DNA of 64,000 nucleotides from Brugia malayi (Eukaryota; Nematoda; Chromadorea; Rhabditida; Onchocercidae), in contig NW_025062477.1 of the NCBI RefSeq assembly GCF_000002995.4, positions 7,536,649 through 7,600,648 on the forward strand, written 5' to 3'. Each line of letters begins with the position of its first letter. The stretch's first letter is position 1. Shown piece after piece: positions 14,531 to 28,885 of this stretch. The notes under the pieces were generated by a model that ran no database searches, was not told the DNA's origin, and saw only the letters and a list, made by a program, of their open reading frames with translations. The translations under genes were made by a program, and so were the position numbers.

Positions 14531-14576
14531 TGAGATAGGTGCATCCTTCTCGTGATTCCTATCTTCAGGACAATTT

Positions 14577-17500
14577 CTAAATGAGAAAATGAAGAAAATG
14601 AAATGAATCTGAATATCATAACGATACGTTAAATAATAAAATATCATAAAAAAGATGATTTCAATGAATTAAAAAATTGCATACAACACTGTAACTTAAC
14701 ATATGGTCAGAGATCGAGTGTCAAAATTGTAACTTAATATGTCGAAGAGGTGTCAATTTCTCTACCACAAGGTACCAAGAGAATATCAGCAATATATACA
14801 CAGCAATACACACATAAACAGCAAACAAACAAGGATACCTGGAATAACTGCACATAAGCAAATGAATACACTTTTCCTCTCTGCTACGACCTGCTTGTCT
14901 ACCTGATCAGTTAGTTGGTGGCTTTTGTATGTGGATGTGTGAATATGATATTCATTGAAGGGTAATACATTCCTCTACGACCTATGACCTAAAGCTGAAC
15001 TTCCACCTTTGTTTTGTTGCTGACCACTTAAACATACACAAATTAATTGGAAAGAATAATCTAATTTCATAAATACCAAATTTTATCAGATGATAAAGGA
15101 CACAATAACTGCATTTAACATTTGTTGTGGCCCTATAGATGAGAATTGCTAAATTTGAAGTTCACTTAAATTCGCGCAGTTCTTATTTTATTCATTTCTT
15201 ATGTCCTAAATTTAGCACGTAAATGCGATTTTGAAAGGTGCAGCTGATCAACTTTAAAAGTAAGTAATACTTATTAACAAGTAGTGCAGTTCTATGAATG
15301 AATATATGAAAGAATCTCTACTAAATGGATTAACACCACCAAGCTATTATTAGTATATTTGATGGTATTGTCATAGTAAATAATGTCAAGTAAAGGTCAT
15401 TTTTGAAGTTGAAGTGAGGTCAAAATAACTAAATAATAATGAATTGTCAGTTATCCGTATTCCGATGTTATATTTTTATGGGATTTGTTGTGTTATTTGC
15501 ATATTTTTATAAGTCCGTTGTTTAACCGGGAAATTTATATTAATAGCATGAAAAAAAAATCATGTCTGATGAACATAATATCAAATAAGGGTCATAACAC
15601 TATATATGGATCAGAATCTAAACGATCAGTAACTAATTTATACGCTTTAGACGACGCATACATTCAACAATATTTTCTGAGGGATTTAATTAAAATGAAG
15701 ATTGGGATTTGATCATCGTAGTTCATAGGAATACATATGTGTTTCCTAAATGTATCAACAGGTACAAATATCAGGAATAAGTAATATCCAGAATTAATAA
15801 ATCAACAGGTATAAATAAGAAATATCCTTTGGCTTCGATTCCTTCAGCAGTATTATAATTCAATGATAGGAAAGCCAATGATAATCAAAGTCAATTATCC
15901 TCAATTTTTTAGTGACGAGCATTTTTTTAAGTTTAAATTTGCAAATCTAATTTTTTCGTTCATATCAGAAACTGTTCTCTGATCTTACAGTAGAGTGTAA
16001 TTGTTTGGTTTCTGTAAGGATGACCTAGTTTTATCTGATATTGCACTGCAACAAAAATGGCTGAATACTTCATAGAACATAATTGATTATATTTGGTCTG
16101 GAAGTCAGTGAAAAAGAAAAGACAATTCTGATAATGAATGAAGAGAGGGTCGAAACAGATGTGACATTTGTACACTAACTTAGAAACAAATGATAAAAAT
16201 ATACTGCCTCAAAAGCTATTGAATGGTTATTTTTGCCATCGCTTTCAACTATTTCAAGTACTACTGGCCTTTTATCTCTCTCTATGAATTCTCAGCTTCC
16301 ATTTTCCCAGAAACCTTCAACAGTAGAAGACTCTCAGCCGAAGTAATAAATGGTTAGAATCACTTGTATTCAGAATATAGGAATACCGTATAGGTTGTGT
16401 GCACTCAGTGCTAGTGCTATAGTTCTGGTGAACGAAAAAAAAAATGTGCTCGAAGAATCGAAGACCAAAATTTCATTTTAAATTCTAATTTTACTCTCTT
16501 ATTTATTCTCAATAGTTAAACCTCACAAGACGTAATAAATCCATCTATCCTTTTTTAGCCTCCAGATTTCATGGAAGATTGTATTTCCTCCATTCAATAA
16601 AGCAAAATTAGGAGATACAGGTTCCCAAGCAAAAAAAAGTTCCTTACTGAACATAGAAATCAGTGAGATGCTTCTAAACTAACCCATCTCCACACCTGTT
16701 GACCACGAAAATCCAGCTGAGTGTATTTCACTGAGTTTAATGCCTATTTTTTGTGCTGAATAACACAAACACGGAAGGAATGATAATTTACTGATAGCAA
16801 AGAAAGTGTTTTTTTTGTTTGAAAGGAATACAAACATACCCAAAAACTTCAGAACAAATGTGTATGATAACTTATTGCAAATACAAAGATTTCTTCAGAT
16901 TACTGCAGTACAATGAAAAGTGAAATGAGCGAATATGTACCATTTATGAATGTATATTATCTATAAACAATACTACACATACATTGATAACTGAAGACAC
17001 ATATAGGACCGAAAAAGAACGATACCGTGAATTACTCGTTGTTATTACACCACAAATTCTAACGTCATTCAAGTAATGCAAAACTTTTTTCCATACGTTT
17101 GAAAGTTATTCAAAATTTCCACAAAATGTTTTAATAGGAACAATAAATTTCAAAATCGAGCAAGTTTGGTTTTTTGACTCCATGTCATGAATAATAGCTT
17201 GTAAATCATTTCACTGGCTGCAAAAAGCCAAACAGTTCAAGAATAGGCAAGAAATTATTACTAAGTGATATCAATGAATTTGGACTAACAAAAACACTAT
17301 TAGAGTCATTATTATTGTTATATAGCCGTTTCATCAAGTAAATCAACATTTACATGGCAGAACTTTGCCTTGAATCCATCTTGAATTCTTAGATCATATA
17401 AAACTTAAAACCTAAAGCAATGTGCAACAATTAATCGAAGAAATTCACGTTCACAAATAAATCCGGTGGAATTTAATGATTGAAAGATAGGTAAAGAAAG

Positions 17501-18189
17501 ATACGGGCACAAGTGCACTCTGAGGGTGACGAGGCAGCAGAACATGAAATAAAGGGAAAACTTGAGAGACAAGGATTATATTGATCACAGAAGAACAGAT
17601 CGAAGATAAAGAAAAGTGGATAAATAAATAGGAACATTTCTCAAGATTATGAAATATAGTCATACGAGCTACTGCATCAAAAAACTGTAATTCTGCTCCA
17701 TGCTACTTTCAGCAAGTAATACATTCCATGTTCCAAACAATAGATTTTAGATCAAAGACATGAAATATGAAATCCACTGTCAATCTTTAACGTTTATTGC
17801 TCAAAAGGTGACTTACATACGATGTAATGCCTTAGAAAGCAACTGTTATCGATATGAAAAAACTAGAAAACTTTTTCAATAAAGAAATAATAATCATAAA
17901 ACCATTGCTAACCTCAAAAAAAGATAGAGTAAAAAGCAGAAAAAAAAAAAAAAAAAAAAAAAAAACTGCTCATTCCTTTTTTTTATGATGAAATGCACGC
18001 ACTTATCACCAAACAGCTGAAATGAGCTTGACTTCGAGCACTACTATAAATGGAAACTTACTAACCAGTTATCCAGACTTCAAGGGTAAGTGATTTTCCA
18101 TGTGGTTGAAATATAAATCAAGCCAAACACTTTGAAATGAGCAAAATGATAAGACGTATTCCAAACTAAAATAAGCATTGATTTCAGGC
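14577..18189. other. Intergenic stretch without a supported gene
   Basis: About 3.6 kb of AT-rich DNA between the 3' end of the SPATS2-like gene and the 5' end of the XE7-like gene. A poly-A run lies at 17940-17965. Scattered short open frames have no recognisable content. Confidence 0.6.
17940..17965. repeat. Poly-A tract
   Basis: About 26 consecutive A on the plus strand, just downstream of the SPATS2-like gene as read on the minus strand. Confidence 0.9.
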
Positions 18190-21100
18190 TTAAGATTCTA
18201 AAATAAAAAGATCGGGAACGCGAACAAGCGATGTTTTGCCGTTACCACTGCTAAACTGAGCTCTTCCTCGCCCTCCTCGAGTTGAGTTTGACTGTCCACC
18301 TCGTCCATTCCCAGGAGGTCGTCGTCTGACTGGCATTCCATTCCTACTACCAATACCAGATAAAATTGAAGCATCAATACCCTGAATACGGAAATGGTAA
18401 TAAATACTCAGCTCTTTATTAACTGCAGCTTAAAAATCAAATCAGAATAACATAAAAAGCTGTACACAATAAGTTTCTTATTTTCATATCTACAGTGAAA
18501 AAATTAACAAAAACCAAAAATCGATTCCTGCAAGGAAGATTACTGTCAAAAGTCAAACAAATTTTCTCCATAATCTGCTGACCAATTCAGCAATCAAGAA
18601 ATCCGCTTATCACCCAGTTCGTTATGCAGCATATGATGCATTACATTTTTAGAACACTGATTCTGTATGACCTAGTAACAGATAATTACAACTATCAAGT
18701 AATGATGAAGATTAAAATCATCATCACTGCCCTTTGGGTAAAACATGCCTGTGCTTTGAGCGATTCCTGCAGTTTTCTGTTGAGATCTGCAAGCTGTTCA
18801 GCAGTCAAAGCGTCAGATTTCATCAAAATTCCTCCATTAGAAATTTCCGCTACATTCTTACGGTCCTCTGAAAAATTCGCCAGTACTTATTATTTCAAGA
18901 CTGCAAGTTAAAAAATTAATATAGAAAACCCTAATTTCTCAATTCTACTTTGTTTAATGATTGCATTTTATACTTATGTTAATGAAATAACTAATAACAT
19001 TTAGATCATTTCTTTCTTTACTTCTTTTAAATTGAATGTTGAAAAGCACCATTTCCAACCGGGCTAATTTGTCCGAGGCCCGAGTCTTCACCGAGTGAGC
19101 TTACAATAGACGAATGACTCGTCGAATGTTTCATGACATATGCTGCTGATACAACATTTCCCACTTGACGCGCTACTATATTCGTCTCACTTATGGCTGT
19201 ACTATTTACAGCAACCACTGCAAAAATCACTTAAAGATATCGCGAATGCAAAATACCTTATTCTATTCTCCCAGCAACGATCGAATTAAGCATAATGTTA
19301 TCTTTCTTACAAAACATTTGAAAAAATCTGTAGTACCACCAGTTAATGACTTTATGGATCCATTTTTAGGAATAAAAAAACACAATCTCAACAGAATGGT
19401 AAAAATTGTGTAAATCAAGTCCTGTATTACCTTCGCCGAAATTTTTAACAAGTTTGATGAGTTGAGCATTATCGCAGTGAAAACGACATGCAAGAGCAAT
19501 TCCTTCTTCGTTTTGCTTTTCTGCATTAAATCTTGCAATTTCACCGCGCAATTCCGTTTGTTCACGATCATTCATTGCGCTCATTCGCTTGGCACGATCG
19601 TACAGTTCACAAGATTGTAGACGACGTTCATTGAAAAACCGTGTTCCTTCATCATGCGTTCGTTGTAACTCCGCCAGTAAATGACTTTCACGTTCAACCA
19701 ACATTTGACGTATAGACTAAAATAGATAGTGTTTGCAGTCTTCTTATATGGAAATTAATCTTTCTCTATTCTTGCTTGTCTCGTGAGTTCGTAAATATCC
19801 TGATTAACAAGAAACTGTTCCGTCACCTTGTATTTTTGGTAAACCACAGCTGTATAACATCAAAACAGACAAAGCAAAAGATACTCTAAATTTCGCATCA
19901 ATTCCAATATATGCTTACCTTAAATGAATTCCTCACATTTTCTTCAGCTATAGAAATTTGGTTTTCAAAAACGGTTTCTATCTTTTCAATCTGCCTATCA
20001 TAGTCCCTTAATCCTGTCGCACCTAAAATAATTTCATTAATAAAGAAAAATAAAATGACATAGGTCAAAATGTTAATGAGTAACCATGTAAAACTCGAAA
20101 AGTTTTACGTGGTGTTTACCTGCTGTGAGTAAAAAGCTTTTGTAATTCAGGATCTACCGAAACTGCCATCCTTAGAAGTCATGTATAGAAATACGTCAGA
20201 AAAGTTCAGAATGAATTTATATTCGAAAAAATCTACATTACCTCCATCGCTACGATCACTGTCGAGACTCTCGGCTTCGTTCGATGTTGCTGATTTGAAC
20301 GGAAAAGGTACTTTTGCATCACCAGCATTGGCCACTAATTTTTGCGATTCAGAAGTTGATAGCGGTACGGTCTCAGATCGCTTGTGTGGATTCACTATTT
20401 CCACAATTCCTGTCATACACATTAACTCATGATAATAAACAGAGGCTATGCAAAATGTTTTGAAAATCTCTTTCCCATTCCAAAAGTAACGTCAGTGTTC
20501 AGCTTCACGAATAATCCTACAACAGAAAATAGCACGTTAAGTTAAATTCCATTGTATCGCAGTTTCAAAAAATAAGTGACTGACCTATGTTTTAAAAACG
20601 GAGCACAGTTTCTCCTATTGTTACAAAAAAATTACAAAACATTGAAAATATTAAGTTGAAAATGATGCGCTCCCTTACCGTTGATGACCGGTGACGAAAT
20701 CACTCCATTTGGGGTTCTAGGAGCAGAATGTGGTGCACAAATGCATGAAGGCATAGATACTGACGCTGCAGTAATTGTCTGAAAATTAGAATTTTAACAA
20801 ACTTTCTTTTCAAAATCTTACATTCCACAAAACATTCAAAAAAAAAAAAGAATGCTAACTTGATCCTTGGCCATTTTCTTCTTCTTTTGATTTTTTTTAT
20901 TCGAGGTACCTGATCTCTTCCATGAACCTAAAGCGCTTTGTGCACCATCTGCAACAAAGTAACTTGAAATCTTACCAACAGGTCAAATTAATAAAACTAG
21001 CAAATTTAGTAATTTAAAATCTTACAAAAATTTTTAAAAAACAACGATGTAAAGTTATGAAACACAACCTTCCAGCTTAGAGGAATATAATGAGCGAAAC

Positions 21101-21312
21101 TTGAACTCAAATCTATGAAATAGTTTTCTTTCAAAACAGATATGATTTGACGAACCATCACAAAATGCTTGAATAGTTTTGTTAACATCGAAATCGAAAT
21201 TATGAAGTGCAAGAATGATGTCGTTCTTTGATGCCGTACGTACCACCTCACGCACTTTTGCTACTGCCTCTTCAATTACTTTCTTTTCATTGCGATACTG
21301 CTGCATAGACAT
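18190..21312 (-). CDS. SPATS2-family protein with N-terminal UBA-like domain and RGG tail
   Basis: Nine minus-strand exons: 21156-21312, 20860-20948, 20679-20778, 20242-20409, 19919-20022, 19431-19716, 19050-19217, 18749-18867 and 18190-18381, in phase for about 460 aa. The order matches SPATS2/SPATS2L: an N-terminal UBA-like helix bundle (VVRTASKNDIILALHNFDFDVNKTIQAF), a Lys-rich NKKNQKKKKM patch, a Ser-rich linker (SLDSDRSDGG), then the DUF1387 coiled-coil core (SIRQMLVERESHLLAELQRTHDEG, ending FHCDNAQLIKLVKNFGE) and a C-terminal Arg/Gly-rich tail. Family members are cytoplasmic RNA-associated proteins, so an RNA-binding role is inferred. The exon 8 donor is GC rather than GT (AAAGCACAG/GCATG), and only this choice keeps the frame into the RGG exon. 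The exon 7 donor (AATG/GTGC) is chosen by phase. Without that junction the frame would stop near 19029. Confidence 0.87.
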
Positions 21313-24300
21313 CCTTTTATATTAAAATAAATGAAGTGTATACGCCACCAACTCTGAAATGACTAGAATATTGCATTACTCCAATTTTGTTATAAACCTA
21401 TTTTATGCGCACACGTTCTTGTGTCATTTATTGTGTCAGGCGAGAGTCTTTACCCTGTCTTCCAGCATATGATAACCATTTCGCCGAATTCCAATATACT
21501 ATTCTGCATGTTCTAGATAACGAAGGTGCTTATAATAAAAAATGACTGATACGACATTATTTTTGGATGTAGTATAAATAAGAGACTAATGGTATTAAGA
21601 ATTTAATATTTGTTTGCAATAATTATCATACAAATCATATAAATATTGACAAAACAATTCAGTCACTCTGTAATTCTCACTATTTCTTAATAAAACCCAG
21701 AGCGGTATTCAAATTACCGAAAACTTCTCCTTTAAAAAAAATGTATGTTACATTTTTTTTTTTTTTATAGCGAAACATTATTATCTCTTACGATTGCCAA
21801 ATCAAATGACATCAGTGGTACAGACTGCCATATTTTTTGAAGGAAATGCCACATCAAACAAATTCAAGACCAACTCAAATACAGAAGACAAATGAGATGG
21901 AGGAAGTGAAAATGTAACAATAATGCAAGTAATGATAGAGTGTAAAGCAGCATTTCCTCGACACATTCCCATTGCACACTCACTATCTATTTCACACATT
22001 GGGTAGAAGTGAGAACGTCGCTGTAGTGTGTGTGTGTGTGAACCAGAGATATGAATTTCAGTCTGACTAACTTAGTGCTGTTCCTGTCACTGAGATTCTG
22101 ACACTATAACAGACTTGCTTGAGAGATAAGCAATAAAAGCAAAGTAGCCTCCACTGCAACTACAATAGGTCCTTGTTATGATGCAAGTTTATCCCACATT
22201 TAAGACTGGCAGAACAAATCCAACAACTCGATGAAGTTCTGGGGCCTAGAACTATTCTTTAAGTAGCCAACAGCTCACAAATAACGACATATAAAGATGG
22301 TAACAAATGGTACCAACTATCAACCCCTAACTTAATCCAAATCACACCATGATTCCGGGCAGAAAAGGTGACGTCCAATCAACAAAAAACAGACCGCAAC
22401 TATGGGTATATCATCGCGATTGTGGCCACTGTGAAATCAGGAACATCTCAAGGAAAAAGAGTTCAGTGCTTTGTTAACCGTGTTGCGAGGCATTTGCAGT
22501 CAGCTCATTTTCCTAATCACTGAGAAATTTCGAGTGTTCCTTCCGGTGAACAAAATCCCAGTGCTGTTGCGTGATTAGAATACAACCAACAAGTTACGAG
22601 TTAACTGCACGAATACTAGCCAGTTATTTATGTGACTTTTTCAGGAAATCAATAACACTTGGTCTAACCATGCTTCATCAATAAAAGCAGTTTCTTAGCT
22701 TCTTCTATCTTGAACTATGTCACTATGCTGCTAAACAAGAACTTACATTTCCAGTTGTCATTTCACAACATTCATATCCACGTAATTACCAATATAAAAC
22801 GAGCGCAAAATGCAAACACTGCTTTCATTGTGGATGAAATTCATCTTAAATTCACTCCATAAGATATAACTCTAGCATGCATGCATGCCTTGCTATATAA
22901 TACTAACTGTATTTATTCACTATGCTAAAACATGAAGCTGTAAAGTTATTTTTCTCTCTTCGTAATTTGTACCTTTCCTTTTCTTGCAGCATATGGCAGA
23001 CAAATACTGAAAAAATAAAGTTACTGTACATTGATATGGCTAATAAATCGAGACTGTTAGCGATTGTACATGAAAAGAAAAGTTAAATGAACTTCACTTA
23101 AACTAAAGCCATTATCAATACTTTTCAAGAAAAAAGAAATAGATAAACCTACATAAACAGTCGGAGCGGTAAAAAACGATCATACACTGCACAGTTGTCG
23201 CCTGCTACTAAAGGTTTAAATTTGAAGAAATTTACGGAAAAATCTCATAGCAAATGTTCGGTGATGAAAGATTAGTAGATTCAGTGTAATTTCCTCCAAA
23301 AAATATTCTCTTCATGTGTTTCTGATTGGTTCTCGTGAATTTTGTTTAAATGGTTTTTTTTTTTTTTTCCTTTTTTTTTCGTGGTTTTATTGATGAATTC
23401 CAGTCTTGAAATACAGCGATTTATTTTGTGCACAAATAAATTAGGTCACAAAGTGACTTGGCTGAAAAAATTTCGAGAAAAGAGAGGAAACTCTAGGAAA
23501 AAAAAAAATCAAAATACACTTTTTATAAGAGCAGACAGAAAATAAGAACGAAAGTCCGGGAAGAATTGAGGATGCCTGATTATATCTGTATCATATAAAA
23601 CAATCGCATCAACATAGAGCGATTAAAATTAAACCCACATTTCGACAAAAAAAATTAAACTTCACGAAATATATTTGCCTTTTTGAGATACTTACTTCCT
23701 GTCTACTTATCTTGAAAATAAAAGCCAAAAAAGTTACGGGAAAGATAATTTGAAAAAAAGATACTTTTACTAATTACCGAGCATCTAATATTTTAGGTAG
23801 AAAAACGAAATAGTAATATTTGCATCAAGAGAAATTCGAAGAAATTTGGTTCATAAAAAGTAGCTGTAAAATAAAGATAGATATGCTTGAAATAGCAATG
23901 ATTTTTGTAAACGACAAAAATTTAGTGAGCTCTTTCATGAAATTCACAACTTTTCTGTTATTATGATTAACATTGTCACTTATAGCAACAATGTCGCCAT
24001 TCCCAACACAAATCGTCGTCACTGACGTTTTGATGAATAAACTGCGAAGAATTACTGAATGAACTCGTGATAATAAAACGAAATATGAAGAATACAACTG
24101 CCAAATTAATTCAATAATTCATCGTGCAGTTTATTCACCACAAAAATCTTTGGGCTATGAAACTGATAATTACTCAGTCTTTTAAGATATTACTAAACTG
24201 TTGTCAACATTAGTGCAGGCAGGGAGGGAGAAAACCTGATTAGCTTTCGGAAAGAAATAAATTAGAAATGCTATAGGAGTGCTCCAAAAGCAGAATTTAC

Positions 24301-26379
24301 CTATATTCAAAGTTTCATATTCCTAGTTTTCCTGAAGAATTTGAAAACTTCGTTGTGAGCTACGTCATTAATCATTTCACAGAATTAGCATAAATTTCTC
24401 AGAAAAAACAAAATAAATCCTCGACAAATTGAAGAATTCTTTTCCAAGAAATAGAAGGAGTAACAAAGTGAACAGAAGAATTTTCGACAAATCAACAGGA
24501 AATTTCAGTTCCTTTTCTCAGACGTTACTATTCACCCGATGTGTCGTGACGCACATGCCGTATCTCTCGAGCAGTCTTATGTGAACGATCAAATCCACTC
24601 AAATTGCTGCAATCTCTCACCATCTGTCACACATATCAAGAAAAAAATATATATATATCATTTTTCACAAAAAAAATTTACGCTGAATTTGTATCGAAAA
24701 ACCGGAAAAGACAGCGTAGCGGCGCTGACAATATCACTAAAGCACGTCCACACTCAGTTCCCATTGTTTACTGAAAGATTTCCTAATGCCTGTCCTCCTA
24801 ACCTAACCGACATGCTACGCCTAATTCCAGACGTCTTGACATCATTCTCGGTCACCCATCACCATATAACAGTTTTATATAAACAAAATTGCATTAGGAT
24901 GGGCGACCTTACCTTCCTATCATTTCTTCCTCATTTTTTTATTCCATTCTCTGTCTTCTGTTTTGCCATAGAATGATGGAAAAAGAGTTAAAGGAAAACC
25001 TTTTTATGCAACCATCTGAAGATGAATTTTCAGATGGGTCACGGATTCTTACAGATATCTAAGATGGATCTTCAGATGGGTCACGGATTCTTACAGATAT
25101 CTAAGATGGATCACAAAATGCCAAATAGGTTGAAAGATTTCTTCCTGTGCAACTGGGTTAGAAGAAGACTATAGAAATTGTCAAGTTAGCATTCATCATT
25201 TCTGTTTGCTCAGATAATAAACAAGTGATGGATACCATTGGTCGGTCAGTCAGGAAAATCAAGTTGGACAATAGGAATGGATGGATCACCAGTGGTAGAG
25301 AATGAAGTGGAAATAAAAGCAGTGAAATTATGTTGAAGGGCACTACAACAGTAAATAAGGCTTCAATCAGAATGGACAGTAATGCTCTATCGATTCTGAT
25401 TTTGGGACATTGTTCACTGAGAATACCGCCTTTCTGCTATCACTGAGTAGAGTATTCTCTCAACTATCATTGAAAAACCGAAAACAATTCCAACTAACCT
25501 CCGGAAAATTCCAGCTGTTAAAGAGTTTAACGATGAAATTGAGAACAGAAAAGCGACTAGAAAAGATCTCAAAAAAATGGGCTATGAGCAAAAATAAAGG
25601 ATGATTTAGTGTTATGAATTGGTAATCTCACTATGGACGACACTTCTTCCTTCAAATTTTTAGCTCTAAAGGATTATTCGAGTGGAAAAGATGTAGTTTA
25701 ACGGAAAGCATCACTGAAAGCTGTCACTGAACCAATTAGTTGCATATTGGCTAGACAGGTAGAAGCGAGCGACATATCCAACGGCTGTCAGTATGTGATG
25801 TGCAGGTGGTTGGAGTGGAGTTGCGCTTGTTGGTAGTTAATTTGATCCGATTTGAAGTTAGTAGTGTTTCATTCGGGTAGCAATAAAGTGATGTTCATCT
25901 GAGGAATCTTGAGAAGAATCAAAAAAATAGCAAAGGTGTGGAGGCGGAGATTGAAAGCAAGCAGGTAGTGTAATAATGTCAGACGAGATAGCATGCTATA
26001 CATGGAATGAGGGATTGGTAAACACAGCACGTTACATAGAAGCAGTGACTGTAAGCAACAAAAAGAGTGCTGAGGCCGGGGAGATGACAAAGATAAATAA
26101 GAATTACAGGTAATATGGGTTATATAAATGGTAAAAGAAGAGCAGGTGATTAATAGCAATCTGTAGTTTTTACCCACTTCTACCCATTTTTTAACTGAAA
26201 CGTTCTTGTCTGTGGATGTGTAGCCATTGTAATTTCAATGTTTTAGTGCAATTTGGATCATTCACACTCTGAAATCATTGACCGATTTTGAAGCATTCAA
26301 ATTCAGCTAATGTGTTAAAACTGAGGAACCAAATTGCTTTAATCTGACATACAACTGCGATTTATGATTTTAGATTGTA
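21313..26379. other. Intergenic stretch between divergent SPATS2-like and hrpk-1 genes
   Basis: About 5 kb between two genes transcribed away from each other, so both promoters must lie here. The longest open frame (24539-24976, 145 codons) is rich in rare combinations and matches nothing I know. A two-copy 42-bp tandem repeat lies at 25030-25113. The remainder is AT-rich with homopolymers. Confidence 0.55.
25030..25113. repeat. Two-copy 42-bp tandem repeat
   Basis: The 42-bp unit starting CAGATGGGTCACGGATTC at 25031 is repeated from 25073 with essentially no mismatch. It is intergenic. Confidence 0.92.
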
Positions 26380-28850
26380 ATGAAACGACAGCGAATCGAA
26401 GATCCTTATGGTTACAGTTACGGCTACGGTACTGGGCTAACCGCTGGAAAGCGACAACGGCAAGATTCATATCAGAAGGCTTTAGCTGACGGTAAATATG
26501 AATTGCGATTACTGGTAACAAGTCGAGGAGCTGGTGCAATTATTGGCAAGAAGGGTGAAAGCGTTAAGAATATTCAAACCGAGGTATGGTTTTTATCACT
26601 AGGCTAACATACTCATCTTTCCTTCTTGATTTTAGTTGATATGAGTGATTTTGACTCAACGTGAGAATATTCCGTGTACATTGTATACATGTAACAAGAG
26701 AACGAATGCTATCTTTGGAAGTTCGGCAGTCGAGGTACTTAGAAGATCCCGAGAAACATTCGTAAGATTTCCGCCGAAAATTGCTTTCTACGTTTGGAAA
26801 AAGAATCTTCGCTGATTGATTCGGAAATTTTTCTGGTTAGAAAATATGCTTAAGTTAATGACTGGAAAATTTAATGGTGATGGGAGATCGTTGGAGTTAT
26901 GGTGATGGGAAATCGCTGGAGTTAATCGTTGGAGTTATTTGGAGAATGTGTGCTTCAATCTATATATTATTCTTTGGATTTTAGTTGGGAAGTTTGGATA
27001 TGAACTAATTCGACTAGAACTTAGTTAAACCGGGTTTAAACCTATTAAAACATATTGCTGTGTATAACTATTTAAATGTAAGTAACTCATTGCAGTGCGA
27101 CGCGACTGTATCGGTCCCCGATAGCCAAACGCCTGAACGGTAAACCCTCCTTCCAATCCTCCCTATATTTTACTGAAGTACGGCAAAACTGGATTGAGAA
27201 GATTTGGTGTATGCTACTTCTACGGCTAAGCAGGGCCGCGTAACTCACTGGCAGCGGTGTGTTGATTTGGCCCACCTGGATAGCGGCCCGCCCACTGTTA
27301 TACCAACTTCTCTCTGCCGGTTGCCTTTGTTCGATGAACAATTTTTTAAAAATTATTTTACTCTTGTTGTGAGAGATGAAAATTACATAACTTCAACATT
27401 AAAAAATGCTGTATTAGAAGCTGAAATGGTAGTAAAATGGTAGTACTCCGACCTTCTGGTTTTCTTAATGGATTGATTCTGGCTTCTTGATATAAAGATT
27501 ATCTAGACAGGCAGTTAATAATCGTCAAGTGTCCATGCCTTTGCAGCCAGCATGTGATTCTTTTCGAAGAATCTTGATTTGCTTCTGATATTAACCCTTG
27601 TTGGGTCATTCCATTCATGTATATTACGTGTTTCACATTCTAATAATTGTTATTCTTCAATCAAAATCCTTTACCGAGAAGTTAGGTTTGAATCGGAAGG
27701 TCAGATTTGCTGCCATTTTCATATTTTATGTTTCCGTCAGTGCGCATACTTTTCGAAGCAAAATTATTGTTTTAATTTGAAACAATGTAGCGTAATTGAC
27801 GTTGTTTGTTGCATGTTTAATTGTCTTTCTTATTATGTAGTAATTCTAGAAATTTTTCGGTATTTCAATTGCAGTGTGGTACAGTTAGTTGCAGCGGTTG
27901 AAAATGTTGTGAAATGCGTAGAAATGATAATTGCGAGAATCGATGAGGTTGGTAAATATTTAGAAAATAAATATGCATTGCGTTTAATTTTTTTATTCAT
28001 GATGCCTTTTATGAAGTCACTTCTAAAATCCACTTATTCAGATCTTAATCTAATGGCTTTCTAGGGGCAAAAAGTAGTTTGAAGTTTTTATGTAGTACCC
28101 AATCATTATTATTTTTTGCATGCATCCGTGAAAGCATTCATAACATCAATAAAATTATTAAAAGAAACAAAATAAAAACTGACAGAACTGTGCCTACGTT
28201 TTCAGTTTTTTCGTTTCAGTTTTTTTTTTTTTCAAGGCTTGGTAGTTCAAAACATCAAGTATAGTAAGATCTTTATCAGCTTTTCGAATAGTGGAAAATT
28301 TCTTCTCGTCTACAAATATTTATAGAGAAATTTTGCGCTAGATCTTTGTGTTCTAGGTACACGACAACCAGAACCGCGATTCAGAACTGAAAGTACTGGT
28401 ACACCAGTCTCATGCAGGTGCTGTAATTGGTCGTGGTGGAAGTCGTATCAAGGAATTACGCGAGGAAAACGGAGTTGATCTCAAGGTTGTTTCAGACAGA
28501 TTCATAAAAGTAATAAGATCACTTATATCTTGTATATCGCTGTAACTCAAAGAAGTGTCTTGTCATATTTTACAGGTGTATTCAGAGTGTTGTCCCCAGT
28601 CAACAGAACGTATTATCCAGATTAATGGAAAACCAGAAAAAATTGTGGCTTGCTTGGTTACAATTATCAATACGTTGAAAGAAGTATGTCGAATTTTTTA
28701 TCTTACTGCTTACTTTGAATGTGTTTTGAAGACTTTTGTTAAAAGGTATCACTAATAGCAGTGGTTATCCTTGATGAATGGTGATGTATTTTGAAATGTT
28801 TATTTCCTTTGTCTAAATTTTTCTTAAAATTTTTGTTATGTTTTATATTC

Positions 28851-28885
<35 letters not shown>

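Noticed and set aside
20100..20160. Possible extra 3-nt or short exon of the SPATS2-like gene
   Set aside because: The flanking exons 20242-20409 and 19919-20022 already join in phase with a family match, and a 3-nt exon is implausible.
24539..24976. 145-codon plus-strand open frame in the SPATS2/hrpk-1 intergenic region
   Set aside because: The longest open frame in that interval, but it has no domain, no signal or membrane pattern, many low-complexity residues and no splice context. It is compatible with chance.
27579..28064. 161-codon plus-strand open frame
   Set aside because: It is read-through of hrpk-1 introns around the true exon 27875-27947, which it contains in frame.
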